Shown here: piece after piece, positions 35,111-44,862 of the stretch
Numbering within the stretch: the stretch's first letter is position 1
Layout: each line of letters opens with the position of its first letter
From: Catalinimonas alkaloidigena
GTDB taxonomy: Bacteria; Bacteroidota; Bacteroidia; Cytophagales; Cyclobacteriaceae
Reading direction: 5' to 3'
Assembly: GCF_029504655.1 (NCBI RefSeq)
Contig: NZ_JAQFIL010000001.1
Coordinates: 1,431,001-1,495,000, forward strand
Length of the DNA stretch: 64,000 nt
Notes under the pieces: generated by a model
Database searches by the model: none
Seen by the model: only the letters and a program-made list of their open reading frames with translations
What the model was told of the DNA's origin: nothing
Program-made: the position numbers and the translations under genes

Positions 35111-35554
35111 TTAACCTTCTACTACTTTGATAGTGATTTCATGCTTCACCTCTTTGTGCAAGTCAATCTCAGCAGTGTATTCACCCAGATTTTTTATGTC
35201 CTGGTTGAATGAAATTTTACGACGGTCAATATCAAACCCTTTTTCTTTAAGCGCATCTGCTATCTGCAGGGTGGTTACCGCACCAAATATTTTACCGCTC
35301 TCGCCAGCTTTGGCAGGAATTTCAAGGGTAAGGTCACCCATCTTTGCTGCTTTTTCCTCAGCGTCATTTTTGATCTTCTCCGCTTTGTGCGAAGCCTGAC
35401 GTACATTTTCCTCAGCCATTTTCAGGTTTGAAGTACTTGCGATGATCGCAAGCCCCTGAGGAATCAAGTAATTTCTTCCGTAGCCTGGTTTTACTGATAC
35501 AATGTCATTTTTATAACCCAGGCCTTTGATATCATCTTTAAGAATAACGTCCAT
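35111..35554 (-). CDS. rplI: 50S ribosomal protein L9
   Basis: A 147-residue L9 with the standard N-terminal RNA-binding domain (MDVILKDDIKGLGYKND, VKPGYGRNYLIPQGLA), a long connecting helix, and the C-terminal domain (KIFGAVTTLQIADALK). Third gene of the rpsF-rpsR-rplI operon, followed by a strong terminator. Confidence 0.98.
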   Translation of the reverse strand: MDVILKDDIKGLGYKNDIVSVKPGYGRNYLIPQGLAIIASTSNLKMAEENVRQASHKAEKIKNDAEEKAAKMGDLTLEIPAKAGESGKIFGAVTTLQIADALKEKGFDIDRRKISFNQDIKNLGEYTAEIDLHKEVKHEITIKVVEG

Positions 35555-35625
35555 GTTTGTTACATTAATGGTTAATGGATGTGCATTTCAGGCCTCCTTA
35601 TGATGGCAGCCCTGCTATGACTTCC

Positions 35626-35883
35626 TTACTTCAGATTATCATCCACATATGGCAAAAGGGCCAGGTGTCTGGCTCTTTTGATGGCCTGTGCTACTTTCTT
35701 CTGATACTTCAGGCTGGTGCCAGTGATACGGCGAGGTAAAATTTTACCCTGATCATTGACAAGTTTCAGGAGAAAGTCCGGATTCTTATAATCAATATAC
35801 TTGATACCCTGCTTTTTGAAGCGGCAGTATTTTTTCTTATTTTCAGTTTTATTACTGATTACGGGTTCGTTCTGTAATGTCAT
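35626..35883 (-). CDS. rpsR: 30S ribosomal protein S18
   Basis: An 85-residue S18 with [20 protein letters not shown] and the core [22 protein letters not shown]. The start overlaps the rpsF stop by 4 bp. No ssb or priB gene lies between rpsF and rpsR, unlike in many Firmicutes and enterobacteria. Confidence 0.98.
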   Translation of the reverse strand: MTLQNEPVISNKTENKKKYCRFKKQGIKYIDYKNPDFLLKLVNDQGKILPRRITGTSLKYQKKVAQAIKRARHLALLPYVDDNLK

Positions 35884-36257
35884 GATGCTGACTCCTCCTT
35901 AGCCTCTTTTTTAGATTTTTTGAATTCACCTTTTCTTCTTCTTTCATTGTATTCTACTGCGTGCTTATCTAAAGCAACAGTTAAATAGCGCAAAATCCTG
36001 TCGTCTCGTCTGTATTCAGTTTCCAGAGTAGTCACTACCGATGGTTCAACATTAAATTCTACCAGGTTATAAAAACCTGTAGTCTTGTGTTGAATCGGGT
36101 ATGCAAGTTTGCGTAAGCCCCAGTGCTCTACGTTGACCACGTCGGCACCATTGTCTTTAAGAAGCTGTACAAACTTACTTGCAGCATCCTTCATCTGATC
36201 TTCAGACAAAACGGGATTTAAAATGAATACTGTCTCGTAATTTTTCTTAAATTCCAT
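35880..36257 (-). CDS. rpsF: 30S ribosomal protein S6
   Basis: A 125-residue S6 with [34 protein letters not shown] and [17 protein letters not shown], ending in a Lys/Glu-rich tail typical of Bacteroidota S6. First gene of the operon. The 178-bp gap to the divergent SRAP gene should hold both promoters; the region shows low-complexity sequence but no confident element. Confidence 0.98.
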   Translation of the reverse strand: MEFKKNYETVFILNPVLSEDQMKDAASKFVQLLKDNGADVVNVEHWGLRKLAYPIQHKTTGFYNLVEFNVEPSVVTTLETEYRRDDRILRYLTVALDKHAVEYNERRRKGEFKKSKKEAKEESAS

Positions 36258-36435
36258 TGTTTATTTATTCGTTAACTGGAAAAGAGGTGCAAATTTACAC
36301 TTATTTTGATTCTAACAAAAAGTTATTAGTTTTCATTTATAAAGTATGCCCTTTTCAATTTTTGAAAGCAGCATAATTACAGAGGGGTGCTTGACCCAGG
36401 CACTTTAAACCAAAAACCTACAACCAAGAACTCAT

Positions 36436-37086
36436 ATGTGTGGCAGATATAGTATTGGTGCAGAAATACAAGCACTGGCTAAGCGACTCGAAGTAACAGT
36501 CCCCCCTGATTTTGAACCCAATTACAATGCGGCACCTTCTCAGCGCTTACCCATAGTCAGTAATTATCAACCGTCAAACTTTACATATTTTCAGTGGGGA
36601 ATAGTTCCATTCTGGGCAAAAGAAGAGCAGAAACGGCTGATCAATGCGCGGGCTGAAACCATATTGGAAAAAGCTACATTCAAGAAAGCATTCAAAAAGC
36701 GCAGGTGTCTGGTAGCCGCAGACGGCTATTATGAATGGATGAAAACCGAGCAAGGCAAACAGCCCTACCGTATTTGTAGGGTAGATGAAACCCCTTTTGT
36801 ATTTGCCGGTATCTGGGACAGACAGAATGAGTTTGAGGATCAGGCTGACTTTTGTATCGTTACTACCAGTGCCAGCCCATCGGTCGCTCATATTCACAAT
36901 CGTATGCCGGTAATCTTACACCCTGATGCCATTGATTTCTGGCTGAGTGATACGGAAGACTATGAAGGTTTACAGGACGTACTTCGCCCAATGGAAGATA
37001 AGCTGATTAAAGCCTATCAGGTCTCTAAAAAGGTGAACAATGTGCAGAATAATGAATATGAATTAATCGAAAAAATAAATGACTGA
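36436..37086 (+). CDS. SRAP domain abasic-site-crosslinking protein (YedK/HMCES family)
   Basis: A 216-residue SRAP protein. Cys2 in MCGRYS is the nucleophile that crosslinks to abasic sites in single-stranded DNA. Other conserved parts are the substrate-binding NARAET, CLVAADGYYEW with the catalytic Glu region, and HNRMPVIL with the conserved His. It shields abasic sites at replication forks. The start is certain because Cys must follow the initiator Met. Apparently monocistronic. Confidence 0.96.
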   Translation: MCGRYSIGAEIQALAKRLEVTVPPDFEPNYNAAPSQRLPIVSNYQPSNFTYFQWGIVPFWAKEEQKRLINARAETILEKATFKKAFKKRRCLVAADGYYEWMKTEQGKQPYRICRVDETPFVFAGIWDRQNEFEDQADFCIVTTSASPSVAHIHNRMPVILHPDAIDFWLSDTEDYEGLQDVLRPMEDKLIKAYQVSKKVNNVQNNEYELIEKIND

Positions 37087-37193
37087 ATGCCTCTCAAAAA
37101 ATGCATTCTTAAGCCAATAATATGCTTGTAAAGTATCAATACCTATGCTAGCTTGAAGTCTCTATTGAACATTTACTCACAAAGATATATAAT

Positions 37194-37427
37194 ATGCAAA
37201 CCGAACGTTACAACCCAAGCCATCTGGAAATACAAGTGGCTAATGCCATAGAAAGTCTGAAAGGACAGATTGAAGAACAATTAGAGCAAAACAAGATTAT
37301 AGAATTAAAGAACAATACAGACCTGGATAACCCTCAGTTGAATATCTATCTGCAGGATAAAGATGGTGATCAGCATGAGATCGTGATTAAGGTTATCCAG
37401 CGGATAGACAATTTACAGAATGAATAG
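37194..37427 (+). CDS. Unrecognised small acidic protein
   Basis: A 77-residue protein without signal peptide. The first half is predicted helical with many Gln and Glu residues (SHLEIQVANAIESLKGQIEEQLEQ), and the second half could form strands (QLNIYLQDKDGDQHEIVIKVIQRI). No family recognised. Its last 8 bp overlap the start of the next gene, so the two are probably coupled, and the coding character of both supports a real operon. Confidence 0.6.
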   Translation: MQTERYNPSHLEIQVANAIESLKGQIEEQLEQNKIIELKNNTDLDNPQLNIYLQDKDGDQHEIVIKVIQRIDNLQNE

Positions 37428-38058
37428 GCTTATGGAGCATGATGTGCAAATTACGGATAAAGAATTAACCTATATCGGAGATCTTGATTTTCTGTTGACC
37501 CGTCACCGGATCAACAAAAAAATTAATCATCTTTTGCTGGAAACAGAAGCAGCGCTTAAGCATTTTATCCGTTCAAATGCTATTATATTTCCTGAGCATA
37601 TTAAATTTAAAGCCGGAAAAATTGCCAGGGGAGAGAACTATCGTTTGCTCCCTTACTTAATTTTGGACTATCCGCGTCAATTTCATCGTGATAGTATATT
37701 TGCTTTGAGAACGATGTTCTGGTGGGGGCATTATTTCAGCGTTACCCTACAGCTGGAAGGGAAAGCGCTGGAGCAGCTACGTCCTTCATTAGATGAGCAC
37801 GCAGCCGAACTCCAGGAGCAGCATGTCTACCTATACATCAACGAAAATGATCCTTGGCAACATCATTTGGATGAGGATAACTATATCTCTTCAAACGCTC
37901 TTTCATTGGAGGAGCTTCGTACTAAAATGCAGGAATTGCCGTATATAAAATTGATGTCAACCCTTAAATTGGAAGCCTGGGATGAACTTCCCGATTTTAC
38001 ACTTTCGTTTTTTAAGCGGATGTTGACAGCGCTTTCTCTTTATGAAGAAAGCAAATGA
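37420..38058 (+). CDS. Unrecognised soluble protein
   Basis: A 212-residue protein with no signal or membrane segment. It is rich in aromatic and charged residues, with a conserved-looking core (KIARGENYRLLPYLILDYPR, FALRTMFWWGHYFSVTLQLEGK) and a helical end. I do not recognise the family. It overlaps the 77-residue gene by 8 bp; an alternative start is the Met at 37432 (MEHDVQ), which would remove the overlap. The downstream MORN-like gene begins 40 bp later and may be unrelated. Confidence 0.65.
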   Translation: MNRLMEHDVQITDKELTYIGDLDFLLTRHRINKKINHLLLETEAALKHFIRSNAIIFPEHIKFKAGKIARGENYRLLPYLILDYPRQFHRDSIFALRTMFWWGHYFSVTLQLEGKALEQLRPSLDEHAAELQEQHVYLYINENDPWQHHLDEDNYISSNALSLEELRTKMQELPYIKLMSTLKLEAWDELPDFTLSFFKRMLTALSLYEESK

Positions 38059-38098
38059 TTAGATAATGGTTAACTGCTTATTGAGCAAAAGATTAAAT

Positions 38099-39160
38099 AT
38101 GAAACGCATCCTAACAATCCTATGCATTACAATTAGCTTCCAGCTTTGGGGGCAAAGTGGTATTACTCCCATTGATAGTCTAAGGGGAAGAGGCGAACTG
38201 CAAAATGGAGTACGAGAAGGCCGCTGGACTTTTTTTAATGGTAATGGTCAGTTGGTACAGCGGGGCCAGTTTGAAAAGGGTGAAAAAGAAGGCCGTTGGC
38301 TTTTTTTTGATGAATACGGCAGTATGATGGGAGTGGGGTATTATGACGGAGGCGATGCAGAAGGAGAGTGGAAATTTTATTATCCCAACGGTCAGCTTAA
38401 GTCTATCACTTATCTTAATAATGGTATTCGCGACAGTACATATACTGAGTATCACTACAATGGAAAAATTAGCGTTGAAGGTCAGTTTGAGGCTGATATT
38501 CAAACCGGAATTTGGAAAACTTACTACGAAACCGGTGGTATATATTCGGCCGGAGAATATGTAAATGGCTTAAAAAGCGGCATCTGGAAATATTATAATC
38601 CCGAGGGTGTATTGATAGCGGAAGGTCCTTACCGGCTGGACCTGGAAAATGGTCAGTGGTTCAAGTATCACGATAAGGGGCAGTTAGAATCAGTAGGGAG
38701 TTTTGTCATGGGAGAGGAAGATGGGCCCTGGGGGCTATTTTACATCAACGGACAACTGATACAGGAAGAAAAATGGAGTATGGGGCGCCTGATGAATGTA
38801 GGTCCTTATATGTCCATTACGGGTGATACGCTGGATAGCGGTACTTTCAAAAACGGTGAAGGTATAAAATTAGCTTATTATAACATGGGCGAACTTGAAG
38901 TGAAAGGTGAGTATAAAAATGGTAAGCCAAATGGTGCCTGGACCTATTACTTCAGAGAGGGAAAAGTATCGGGAGAAGGTAATATGGTAAATGGGGAACA
39001 GACGGGTGTGTGGACTTACTACTATGACAATGGCAACATTGAGTCAACCGGTGAGTATAGCCAGGACCAAAAGTCGGGATTATGGAAATATTATACCCGG
39101 ACAGGCAAACTAATAGAGGTGGTAGAACATAAACCTGTTGATGATGAAGAGGAGCTTTGA
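38099..39160 (+). CDS. Exported MORN-like (YwqK-type) repeat protein
   Basis: From the ATG at 38099 a signal peptide (MKRILTILCITISFQLWGQ) is followed by about twelve tandem repeats of roughly 23 residues of the pattern GxWxxYYxNGxLxxxGxYxxGxxx. This matches the MORN/YwqK toxin-immunity-like repeats that are common in Bacteroidota. Such repeats form an extended beta sheet and probably a binding scaffold in the periplasm or at the surface. An upstream ATG at 38066 would add 11 residues in front of the signal peptide and is unlikely. Function unknown. Confidence 0.85.
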   Translation: MKRILTILCITISFQLWGQSGITPIDSLRGRGELQNGVREGRWTFFNGNGQLVQRGQFEKGEKEGRWLFFDEYGSMMGVGYYDGGDAEGEWKFYYPNGQLKSITYLNNGIRDSTYTEYHYNGKISVEGQFEADIQTGIWKTYYETGGIYSAGEYVNGLKSGIWKYYNPEGVLIAEGPYRLDLENGQWFKYHDKGQLESVGSFVMGEEDGPWGLFYINGQLIQEEKWSMGRLMNVGPYMSITGDTLDSGTFKNGEGIKLAYYNMGELEVKGEYKNGKPNGAWTYYFREGKVSGEGNMVNGEQTGVWTYYYDNGNIESTGEYSQDQKSGLWKYYTRTGKLIEVVEHKPVDDEEEL

Positions 39161-39302
39161 GTTAGAAAATCTAAAATTCTAAGGAGCCAAGCCTACCTTA
39201 ATTTTTCCATTTTTTTAACGATACATACCTTGTAATGTATAGCCTAACTTGCATTGCAAGCTGCTTACAACATCACTAATATGCACCATAAATCATAGGT
39301 GC

Positions 39303-41666
39303 ATGCGCAGAATTATCATCAGCATATTTTTTATGCTGATATTGTATTCCCAATTTGCTAACGCTCAGAGTAAGGTCAACATCACCGGCCAGGTGCTGGA
39401 TGCTGAAACCAATGAGCCCTTACCGGGCGTAAATGTGATGATTAGTGAGCTTGGACAGGGTACTGCCAGTACCTCGGATGGCACATTTCAACTAAGTTTA
39501 ATACCAGATACTAAACATCAGCTGCGTTTTTCCTTCATCGGTTATGAAGAACAGCTTTTTGATCTCATTTGCACAACTGATACAGTGCTTAGTGTGCAGC
39601 TTTCCCCTTCTGTGTTGATGACAGAGGAGGTAGTGATACAAGCGGATAAAAGTGAGGACTTGCACACGCAATTGGTAGATAGGGTTAGCCTGAACGCTGA
39701 AGAAATTGAGCGTATCCCTCATCTTCTGGGAGAGGTAGATCCGGTAAAGGTAGTACAGATGCTTCCCGGGATCCAAACCGCCGGTGATGGTAATACCGGC
39801 TTTTATGTTAGAGGTGGCCAGGTAGACCAGAATCTGATTTTGCTGGATAAGGCTACCATCTATAATGCCAGTCACTTATTTGGCTTCTTTTCTGTCTTCA
39901 ATGGCAACACGATTGGAGAAGTTTCCCTGGATAAAGGTGGAATTCCAGCTTATTATGGTGGAAGGTTATCCTCAGTACTCAACATAGAAACCCAGGCAGG
40001 TGACAAGCATGAATGGAAAGGCAAAGGGAACCTAGGTTTAATCGCGGCCAATTTCAAACTTGAGGGACCGATAGTCAAAGATAAAAGTTCGTTGATGATT
40101 GCCGGGAGGAGAACCTATTATGACGTTCTTCAAAAATCAGTTTTGGAAAATACTTCTCTACTGAAGTCAAGCCTGGACTACTATTTTTATGATCTGAACC
40201 TGAAATGGGACTATTTATTATCTGATAAGGATAAGCTCACATTGAGCAGCTATATGGGTAATGATCATTTTCATTACGCTAACTTTGAGGCATTTCAGAA
40301 CAATATAAGCTGGGGTAACCAAGCTTCCTCTTTACAGTGGCAACATTCCTTTTCTTCTCAATGGCTTTCAGAGACTACAATATTTGGAAGCAAATACGAA
40401 ATGAACCTGGGGGCACAAGTCAGTGGCTACCATATTCAGATTTCGTCAGAAGTAGGGGAAGCAGGAGTACATCAGGAATTCATTTATTCACCTTCGGATA
40501 AGCAGACGTTAACAACCGGTATCAGGTTTACGCACTATCGATTTGTGCCGGGAGCCTTGCAAGCTAATACCGAAGAGCAGGCATTAGACTTTGGCGTGCC
40601 TGTACCTTTGCAAGCTCGTGAAGGAGCCGCATTTTTGCATTATGAATCCGCATTAGGTGAAAAGTTAAGTGCGGGTATCGGGATAAGAGCCAGTCTCTTT
40701 CAGCAAATCGGACCATTTCAACGTTTTCTCAATGACGAAAACGGACGCCATCTGGATACCTTGTTTTACCAGAAGAATAGACGCATAGCACAGCATACAG
40801 CCTTAGAGCCGCGTATTTCTTTGGTGTATGAGCTTTCTGAAGCTACTGCGCTTAAAGCCACTTTTGACCATAATGTGCAGTATATTCACATGGCCCCTAT
40901 GTCATCAGTGTCCTTACCAACGGATGTCTGGGTGCCTAGTTCCAGCCTTATCAAGCCCCAAAAAGCCAATCAGTTTTCTTTAGGATACAAGCGCTGGCTG
41001 AAAGCGCTGGAATTGAATGCTTCAGTGACGGCATACTATAAGCTGATGGAGAACCAGCTTGAATATCAAAACGGTGTACTTCTTGGAAAAGGACAATATC
41101 AGAACTTTGATGATAAATTTTATTCTGGACAAGGAGATTCCTATGGACTGGAATGGATGATTAAAAAAGAGAAAGGAGGTATGAAGGGCTGGCTTGCTTA
41201 TACGTTATCACGTACTAGCCGAACTTTTAAAGATATCAATCAAGGTTTAAGTTTTCCTGCTAAATATGACAGGCTGCATAACCTCTCCTTGCTTGTCAAT
41301 TATCGTAAACATCCCAAATGGCACTTTTCTGGGGTATTTACATTAGCCAGTGGCAATACCATGACTTTGCCAGTAGCCCGCTATATCATGCAAGGAAATA
41401 TTGTCAACGAATATGCGGGCAGGAATAATTTTCGTCTGCCCAGTTACCACCGTTTAGATCTTTCTGCAACCTATTACCCTGTTCCTAAGGGTAGAATCAA
41501 GTCTTACTGGGTGTTTTCTTTGTACAATGTCTATAGCAGGATGAACCCTTACTATATTTATTTTCAAGCCGAAGGTAGCCTGAGAGATTATTCTTTAGAG
41601 ATCAATGCCCGTCAGGTTTCCTTATTTCCGGTAATTCCTTCGGTATCCTATCATATTTCCTTTTAA
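39303..41666 (+). CDS. TonB-dependent outer membrane receptor
   Basis: A 787-residue receptor from the ATG at 39303 (MRRIIISIFF, signal ending FANAQ). Domains in order: carboxypeptidase-like regulatory domain (about 22-105, ITGQVLDAETNEPLPGVNV), plug (about 115-220, with VKVVQMLPGIQTAGDGNTGFYVRGG and GGIPAYYGGRLSSVLNIET), and a 22-strand barrel ending in a C-terminal Phe (VIPSVSYHISF). The DUF4249 lipoprotein gene follows after 10 bp, a pairing widespread in Bacteroidota in which the lipoprotein probably assists uptake. Substrate unknown. An upstream in-frame ATG at 39249 adds an implausible leader. Confidence 0.93.
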   Translation: MRRIIISIFFMLILYSQFANAQSKVNITGQVLDAETNEPLPGVNVMISELGQGTASTSDGTFQLSLIPDTKHQLRFSFIGYEEQLFDLICTTDTVLSVQLSPSVLMTEEVVIQADKSEDLHTQLVDRVSLNAEEIERIPHLLGEVDPVKVVQMLPGIQTAGDGNTGFYVRGGQVDQNLILLDKATIYNASHLFGFFSVFNGNTIGEVSLDKGGIPAYYGGRLSSVLNIETQAGDKHEWKGKGNLGLIAANFKLEGPIVKDKSSLMIAGRRTYYDVLQKSVLENTSLLKSSLDYYFYDLNLKWDYLLSDKDKLTLSSYMGNDHFHYANFEAFQNNISWGNQASSLQWQHSFSSQWLSETTIFGSKYEMNLGAQVSGYHIQISSEVGEAGVHQEFIYSPSDKQTLTTGIRFTHYRFVPGALQANTEEQALDFGVPVPLQAREGAAFLHYESALGEKLSAGIGIRASLFQQIGPFQRFLNDENGRHLDTLFYQKNRRIAQHTALEPRISLVYELSEATALKATFDHNVQYIHMAPMSSVSLPTDVWVPSSSLIKPQKANQFSLGYKRWLKALELNASVTAYYKLMENQLEYQNGVLLGKGQYQNFDDKFYSGQGDSYGLEWMIKKEKGGMKGWLAYTLSRTSRTFKDINQGLSFPAKYDRLHNLSLLVNYRKHPKWHFSGVFTLASGNTMTLPVARYIMQGNIVNEYAGRNNFRLPSYHRLDLSATYYPVPKGRIKSYWVFSLYNVYSRMNPYYIYFQAEGSLRDYSLEINARQVSLFPVIPSVSYHISF

Positions 41667-41676
41667 AAATACCCTC

Positions 41677-42546
41677 ATGAAGTTTTTCGATATTCCGGGC
41701 ACTTTTACCATAGTATTATTATCAGTCATCTTCCTTTCCTGTGAGCAGGATATTGCAGTTGAACTCCCCGAATATGAGCCAAAGCTGGTGGTAGAAGGTT
41801 GGATAGAACAAGGCAAATATCCACAGGTAATACTTACCCAAAGTGCTGCGTATTTTGATAAAATTGATTCAGCTTCTATGCGTGAGTCTGTTGTTACTAC
41901 TGCTAAGGTAACCGTAAGTGATGGCGAACAGGAAGAAGTTCTGACCTTAAAGAAAAAAGACGCTTTCTTTCCTGCTTATGTGTACGAGGGGAACGAAATC
42001 AGAGGGAACGTTGGTAAATCCTATAGTCTGAAAATTGAATCACAAGGCAAAACTTATACTGCTGAGACCACTATTCCAGAAGTGGCTTACATAGATAGTC
42101 TTTGGTTTAAAGCTCTTTCTTCTAAAGATACGCTGGGGCAAATATGGGCCAGAGTTTATGATGACGAATCGCAAGCAAATCAGTACCGGATTTTCACCCG
42201 CCGAAGAGGAAAGGACAAAGGCTATGTGCCAGTATATCTCTCAGCCATTAGCGACGAAATTTTTAATGGCGAAAAAGTTGATTTTACTTTATTAAGAGGA
42301 GCAGAATCACTCAGTAATGTAACTGATGATCTGTATTTTGATGTGGGTGATACGGTGCATATTAAGTTTTGTACTATGGACATGAACCACTACCGCTACT
42401 GGAACAGCCTGGAAAGAGAGCTCTATGCTTCTAAAAATCCTTTGTCAGCTTCAGGAAATAAGGTGCTATCAAATGTGGAGGGAGTGGATGTAATAGGAGT
42501 ATGGGGAGGGTATGGTGCCTCTTACTTTACCATTATTGCCAGGTAA
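41677..42546 (+). CDS. DUF4249 family lipoprotein, partner of the TonB receptor
   Basis: A 289-residue lipoprotein (lipobox FLSC) with the DUF4249 pattern: CEQDIAVELPEYEPKLVVEG near the N-terminus, a first beta domain (ILTQSAAYFDKID, KVTVSDGEQEEVL), the GKSYSLKIESQGKTYTAETTIPE block, and the end YRYWNSLERELYASKNPLS with GVWGGYGASYFTI. It is thought to act with its TonB receptor at the cell surface. A bidirectional terminator follows. Confidence 0.92.
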   Translation: MKFFDIPGTFTIVLLSVIFLSCEQDIAVELPEYEPKLVVEGWIEQGKYPQVILTQSAAYFDKIDSASMRESVVTTAKVTVSDGEQEEVLTLKKKDAFFPAYVYEGNEIRGNVGKSYSLKIESQGKTYTAETTIPEVAYIDSLWFKALSSKDTLGQIWARVYDDESQANQYRIFTRRRGKDKGYVPVYLSAISDEIFNGEKVDFTLLRGAESLSNVTDDLYFDVGDTVHIKFCTMDMNHYRYWNSLERELYASKNPLSASGNKVLSNVEGVDVIGVWGGYGASYFTIIAR

Positions 42547-42558
42547 CTGCCAGATAAC

Positions 42559-42590
42559 AAAAAAGCCATCCAGTTGCCCGGATGGCTTTA
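42559..42590. terminator. Bidirectional terminator between convergent genes
   Basis: Arms AAAGCCATCC (42562-42571) and GGATGGCTTT (42580-42589). The minus strand ends in six T residues (serving the 42610-43956 gene) and the plus strand in three. Confidence 0.8.
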
Positions 42591-42609
42591 GATGAAACAT
42601 TAATTTCTA

Positions 42610-43956
42610 TTAACCTTCAAGGCTTCTCAGAAACTTTGCGAGTTCACTGGAAAGCTCATCAAAACCCTCACCAAAATAGGTTTCCATATCAGACTTGGTT
42701 TCGTCAGCGAAAATGAACCTCATATTTACTGAAGTATATGATTCTTCCACCTCTTCTACTTCCCACGTTTGCGTATCTTCATTATAATAGTAGTTGTCAT
42801 ACGTGTAAGTTTCCTCATAGGTATAGAACTCTGAGTCAGCAATTTTTTGCTTTTTACTCGCGTAAAATACAACCAGATTTACGGTTTCATTGAGGAGCTT
42901 AGCTTCTTTGACAGCTTGCTCACTGTAGTTTTCTTCCTCTACATCTCCTTCCATTACGGCATCATCTCCATAAATTTCTTCCATTCCGTCTGCCAGTGGC
43001 ACAATATCAACATTACCCGCGATCTTGATGTCCATCACCTGGAAAAATGCATTGGCTTCGGTAGCAAGGTCTCCCGGATTCGCATCCTCACTTGCAGAAA
43101 TTTTCTCAATGTTTTCTGTAGTGAACGTTCCTTTAGCTCCCGCTCCCATTGAAATCAATATTTTGTCACCTTTGGTCAGAGAATAAGCGGAACCTACATT
43201 TTCGCTGTCATTTTTTGCTTCAAAAGCAAAAGTATAGTTGCTGATGCTCAAAGAGGTTTTGACACTGGTAGGCGTTCCATCCTCATTATAGGCAGCGTTG
43301 AAGTTATAGACAAGAGCCTGTTTGCCCTCTACTTTCAATTCTGAAACAAACTTAGTGGGCAAGTCTCCTTCATAATCATCTCCCAAAGGGTTGGGTGAAG
43401 CTATACCTTCATATGAATGGATAGTAAGCACAGCATCATTGGCAGTTCCGCTTTCGGTAGAAGGAAACTCAAATACGATCTTATCACCTTCGCTATTGTA
43501 ATCCCATTTTTCGGTGCCATGATTCCAGGAATAAATACCGGTGTATTTGTCGTAATATTCCTGGATGCTGGAAGGCTCATCAGCCTGTGTACGCAGTGTT
43601 GCAAAAACGTCTTTGACAGTAGCACTACCATCCTGATATTTTTGAAGCGTACGTGCGGCATTTAATATTCTGCCATTTGCCGGAGCTTCTGATGATTGCC
43701 CCATCCAGTAAGCGAAGCTGGCACTAGCCTGAGTTCCTGGAGCTTCCTGTAAAGCATCCATTTCATGGATTAATTCAATGCCGTTGTCTTCTAAATTAGC
43801 TTTATTTTGTTCAGAAGTATAACTGCTAAAGTCTTCAGGGATCTCAGTAGTACCTGTGGAAGGATCTCCACTTTCTACGATTTCATCTTCTTTACAAGCT
43901 GAAAAGCATACAGCTAATGCTACTGCAAGGGCAGTGAGTCTGTTGAGTTTTTTCAT
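42610..43956 (-). CDS. Large unrecognised lipoprotein
   Basis: A 448-residue lipoprotein (lipobox FSAC, then an acidic KEDEIVESG stretch that suggests surface export). The body has repeated beta patterns such as EFPSTESGTANDAVLTIHSYEG and SLSISNYTFAFEAKN, an acidic segment EEIYGDDAVMEGDVEEENY, and a tyrosine-rich region TYEETYTYDNYYYNEDTQTW. No domain recognised; similar proteins are annotated as hypothetical in Bacteroidota. It is convergent with the DUF4249 gene, and a 12-bp-arm palindrome lies 44 bp upstream. Confidence 0.8.
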   Translation of the reverse strand: MKKLNRLTALAVALAVCFSACKEDEIVESGDPSTGTTEIPEDFSSYTSEQNKANLEDNGIELIHEMDALQEAPGTQASASFAYWMGQSSEAPANGRILNAARTLQKYQDGSATVKDVFATLRTQADEPSSIQEYYDKYTGIYSWNHGTEKWDYNSEGDKIVFEFPSTESGTANDAVLTIHSYEGIASPNPLGDDYEGDLPTKFVSELKVEGKQALVYNFNAAYNEDGTPTSVKTSLSISNYTFAFEAKNDSENVGSAYSLTKGDKILISMGAGAKGTFTTENIEKISASEDANPGDLATEANAFFQVMDIKIAGNVDIVPLADGMEEIYGDDAVMEGDVEEENYSEQAVKEAKLLNETVNLVVFYASKKQKIADSEFYTYEETYTYDNYYYNEDTQTWEVEEVEESYTSVNMRFIFADETKSDMETYFGEGFDELSSELAKFLRSLEG

Positions 43957-43999
43957 AAAGTGTTCAGTATTTGTAAATGCTAAACAAATATTTGAAAAA

Positions 44000-44028
44000 T
44001 TATATTAATAATTGTTTTATTAATATAA
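44000..44028. promoter_or_regulatory. AT-rich palindrome in the 43957-44256 gap
   Basis: Perfect 12-bp arms TTATATTAATAA (44000-44011) and TTATTAATATAA (44017-44028) with a 5-nt centre, upstream of the lipoprotein gene starting at 43956. It may be an operator or an mRNA hairpin. The rest of the 300-bp gap holds no clear gene, apart from a possible upstream extension of the 44257 gene. Confidence 0.45.
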
Positions 44029-44256
44029 AATGTATTGCTGTGTAGGAATTTGAACCATTAAAAACCTTTTTATGAGGCTCACCATCCCTTTAATGCTATA
44101 ATCTGTTGATTAAATATTTTAAGCCAGCGCTAAAAATCATTAAAGAAAGTTTTTAAAATTCTGATAAATAGTTGAACTAACTATCGTGACAGAGTCATCA
44201 TTTTTGTTCAGCAATCCACCAGCAAGTATGCAGGCAGGCAATACGAGATTATTCCG

Positions 44257-44862
44257 TTGATAGTGATCAGAAGTATATATAATGACATAGCGAGGCTGGA
44301 TTTTACGTCCAATTGGTTTGAAAATCAATACGCCCTTCAGTTTACCTATGATATCATTGCAACGCTCGTCTTATTTTATCTGATATTCCTTTTTTACAGG
44401 CTAAACCAAAAAAGGACTCAGAATACTTCAGAATCTTATCCTCCAAGGTTGGCTCGTTTCATCAACATGAAAAAGTTTATCGCAGGTCTTTTGATACTCG
44501 TGTTTTTTCTACTGGCTATATATAATCTCTGGATGTGGATAAGTTCTAACCTCTATCTGGTAAGTGAGGAAGTAGATTCAATCAAGGATATCAACAAGAT
44601 ATTTTTTGAAGACTTTTTTACGATTCTCATATTTACAGACGTAACGCTTTTATTGATCTCTTTACTCTATACGCACCAATTCAGTACAGTCATTCGTAAT
44701 TCTGCATTCATTATTTCAACGCCTCTTATCAAAATGTCATTTGGGATAGATGGTATCGTAAGTACCATACTTACAGTATTTACAGTTGCGCTCGGGGTGC
44801 TGATTTTAGCAATACAAAACCAATATAACAGGCTAAATGCCACGTCAAATACCAAATTGTAA
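44257..44862 (+). CDS. Unrecognised multi-pass membrane protein, start uncertain
   Basis: A 201-residue protein with about four membrane segments (around residues 32-47, 74-95, 118-136 and 158-185). A short basic loop KRTQNTSESYPPRL separates the first two. No family recognised. The listed start is TTG (44257); GTG at 44263 or GTG at 44185 (the frame is open back to a stop at 44176) are alternatives, and no ATG fits. This could mean an unusual start or a gene that has lost its 5' end. Confidence 0.5.
   Translation: MIVIRSIYNDIARLDFTSNWFENQYALQFTYDIIATLVLFYLIFLFYRLNQKRTQNTSESYPPRLARFINMKKFIAGLLILVFFLLAIYNLWMWISSNLYLVSEEVDSIKDINKIFFEDFFTILIFTDVTLLLISLLYTHQFSTVIRNSAFIISTPLIKMSFGIDGIVSTILTVFTVALGVLILAIQNQYNRLNATSNTKL

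Noticed and set aside
44140..44328. 62-codon minus-strand frame
   Set aside because: It overlaps the start region of the plus-strand membrane protein, shows no family pattern and is probably a shadow frame.
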